64,000 bases of DNA from assembly GCF_018614575.1 (NCBI RefSeq), contig NZ_JAGGOJ010000003.1:434001-498000 (forward strand), read 5' to 3'. Origin of the DNA: Streptomyces sp. ISL-10. GTDB taxonomy: Bacteria > Actinomycetota > Actinomycetes > Streptomycetales > Streptomycetaceae. The position numbers and the translations under genes were made by a program. The notes under the pieces are model-generated. The model ran no database searches and had not been told where the DNA came from. It saw only the letters and a list, made by a program, of their open reading frames with translations. Of this stretch, positions 62,649-64,000 are shown one piece after another. Numbering within the stretch: position 1 is the stretch's first letter; each line of letters opens with the position of its first letter.

Positions 62649-64000
62649 CGCCAACCGCCCGGGCCCGGCCACGACGGCCGGGGCCACGCCACCCCCGCCG
62701 GAGACCGGCAGCGGCGACATCACCCCATCGGCCGCGCCTGCGCCGGCCCCTGACGCTCACGTCGCCGGAGAAGAGCCCGCCGGGTCGGCTGCGCCGACGA
62801 CGCCCGAGCACGCGCCTGCCCTAGCCGCGACGTCCGAGCACGGGACGTCCGAGCACGGGACGTCCGAGCAGGGGACGTCCGAGCAGGGGACGTCCGAGCA
62901 CGCGCCGGCCGAGCCCGAACTCCTCCCCGGCGCACGTACCGACCGGGCGGCCGACTCCGAAGGCTCCCGGCCGTCCGCAGACGCCACTGGCACGTCCTCC
63001 GGGTCCGCCGAGACTGCCGGGTCCTCCGGGTCCTCCGGGTCCTCCGGGTCCGCCGCGTCCGCGGCACCCGCGGCACCCGCGGCACCCGCGACACCCGCGG
63101 CGGCGCCGACGGCGGCCGGAGCCGCGCCGGTGCCCGGCGCGCGCACCGGTCAGGCGGCCGACACCGAGGCCTCCGGACCACCCGCGGCCGGCTCCGCGGT
63201 GCCTCCCCAGAAAGAGACGCCCACGGCGGAGCGGGCCCCCGCCGAGCCATCGGCGGGCGCACCGTCCGGGTCACCCACATCCCCCGTGGCCACGTCGGCT
63301 GCGGCCTTGCGGGCCAGGTCCCTCACAACCGGCACCCGGCCTGCATGGCGCCGCCCCCGCGCGTACGTCTGGGCCGCCCTCTCGCTCCTTCTCCTCGCGC
63401 TGCCCTTCTACCTCGACCGCTTCTGGCTCCAGGCCGGACTCTTCGCCATGGCCGCCGCCATCGGCGCCATCGGCATCAACCTGCTCACCGGTGCCACGGG
63501 TCAGCTCTCCATGGGCCACGCCTTCTTCCTCGCCGTCGGCGCGTACGGCTACTGCATCCTGGCCGGCGGCAACGACGTGGAGAGCGGCCACGAGCTCACC
63601 GGTTTCGGCCTGCCGACAGGGCTCGCCGCGGTGCTCGCCGTACTCCTCGCAGGGCTGGCGGGTGGACTGTTCAGCCCCATCGCCGGCCGGCTGCGCGGCG
63701 CGTACCTGGGCATCGCCACGCTCGCGCTGATCTTCGTCGGCCAGCATGTGCTGTTCAACGCCCGTGACCTGACCGGAGGTTTCAACGGCCGGTCCGTGCC
63801 CTCGCTCTCCCTCTTCGGATTCGACTTCGACGACAGCGAGCTCCTCGTCGCAGCCGTCCCGTTCCAGTCCATGGAGAAGCTCTGGTACGCCGCGCTCGTC
63901 GCCCTCCTCCTCTGTGGTCTCTTTGCGCGCGGAGTCCTCCGTGGCCGTCCTGGCCGGGCGATGAACGCCCTGCGGGACCACCGCATCGCCGCCGGGGTGA
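62641..64000 (+). CDS. livM: Branched-chain amino acid-type ABC permease with long N-terminal extension (3' end missing)
   Basis: 453 residues visible, running off the window. Residues 1 to about 238 are a hydrophilic, Ala/Ser/Pro/Thr/Glu-rich extension with microrepeats; only then does LivM begin: AYVWAALSLLLLALPFYLDR, AIGINLLTGATGQLSMGHAF, FFLAVGAYGYCILAGG, LRGAYLGIATLALIFV. GTG 62641 overlaps livH and is preferred because of the operon overlap. A later start near 63300 would give a normal LivM but leaves 650 bp of intact open frame. The binding protein gene is not in the window. Confidence 0.88.
   Translation, partial: MSDANRPGPATTAGATPPPPETGSGDITPSAAPAPAPDAHVAGEEPAGSAAPTTPEHAPALAATSEHGTSEHGTSEQGTSEQGTSEHAPAEPELLPGARTDRAADSEGSRPSADATGTSSGSAETAGSSGSSGSSGSAASAAPAAPAAPATPAAAPTAAGAAPVPGARTGQAADTEASGPPAAGSAVPPQKETPTAERAPAEPSAGAPSGSPTSPVATSAAALRARSLTTGTRPAWRRPRAYVWAALSLLLLALPFYLDRFWLQAGLFAMAAAIGAIGINLLTGATGQLSMGHAFFLAVGAYGYCILAGGNDVESGHELTGFGLPTGLAAVLAVLLAGLAGGLFSPIAGRLRGAYLGIATLALIFVGQHVLFNARDLTGGFNGRSVPSLSLFGFDFDDSELLVAAVPFQSMEKLWYAALVALLLCGLFARGVLRGRPGRAMNALRDHRIAAGV
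62830..62904 (+). repeat. 15-bp tandem repeat encoding TSEHG/TSEQG
   Basis: ACGTCCGAGCACGGG (or CAGGGG at the end) occurs five times with few changes in the livM extension. Further microrepeats follow: TCCTCCGGG (SSG) near 63020-63055 and GCACCCGCG (APA) near 63060-63100. Confidence 0.9.

Overview
The window is high-GC actinobacterial chromosome, almost certainly from a Streptomyces. The genes show very strong G/C bias at third codon positions, GTG starts are common, transporter operons overlap by ATGA, and several families are typical of the genus (a Ser/Thr kinase with a proline-rich linker, tandem P450s, a GH75 chitosanase, an F420-type luciferase-like oxidoreductase). The gene content and order resemble blocks of the S. 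coelicolor right arm that carry allantoin, pyrimidine-degradation and DNA-repair genes. That comparison is from memory and was not computed. No rRNA, tRNA, CRISPR array, transposase or phage gene was recognised.

Layout. 1-2.1 kb: the 3' part of a membrane Ser/Thr kinase and a small conserved protein, then about 600 bp of GC-rich repeats. 2.7-6.3 kb: allantoin catabolism (allR < > allB-alc). 6.4-14.4 kb: an accessory stretch with a decayed SDR, a RibD/DHFR-type reductase, a DMT exporter, an NTF2-like protein, a two-component system with a broken kinase, and two tandem P450s of which the second is frameshifted. 14.6-22.6 kb: a sugar or polyol locus with a Gfo/Idh/MocA dehydrogenase, a GntR/UTRA repressor, two paralogous binding lipoproteins, one permease, one ATPase and a ROK kinase. 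A shared operator-like site lies at both promoter regions. 22.7-26 kb: a fused PcaD-PcaC enzyme, an MBL-fold protein, exonuclease III and a small conserved protein. 26-33.4 kb: a third P450, a membrane protein, gamma-glutamyltransferase, chitosanase, an MBL-fold protein and a decayed HxlR regulator. 33.4-41.6 kb: a large repeat-rich protein followed by a reductive pyrimidine (or hydantoin) operon: beta-ureidopropionase, class III aminotransferase, dihydropyrimidinase, F420-type LLM oxidoreductase and NCS1 permease. 42-49.6 kb: SDR, amidase and TetR around a perfect 18-bp palindrome, then a D,D-peptidase, an inositol-phosphatase-like protein, a nucleotidyltransferase, a phytoene-desaturase-like flavoprotein and a macrodomain. 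49.6-55 kb: a zinc alcohol dehydrogenase, a baeRF/Vms1-like protein, an Ada-AlkA fusion, Ogt and a sirtuin. 55-59.6 kb: two paralogous secreted proteins, a Nudix hydrolase and glycerate kinase. 60.2-64 kb: a branched-chain amino acid type ABC operon (livF-livG-livH-livM) that runs off the end.

Together the intact genes describe a soil saprophyte that scavenges nitrogen and carbon from purines (allantoin), pyrimidines or hydantoins, amides, sugars or polyols, protocatechuate-pathway intermediates and chitosan. Glyoxylate made from allantoin could feed the glycerate kinase encoded further along. Gene decay is clear at four loci (SDR, histidine kinase, second P450, HxlR), and GC-rich palindromes recur at or near decayed or altered genes. 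The most interesting functional lead is the F420-type oxidoreductase in the pyrimidine operon, where no dihydropyrimidine dehydrogenase is visible.
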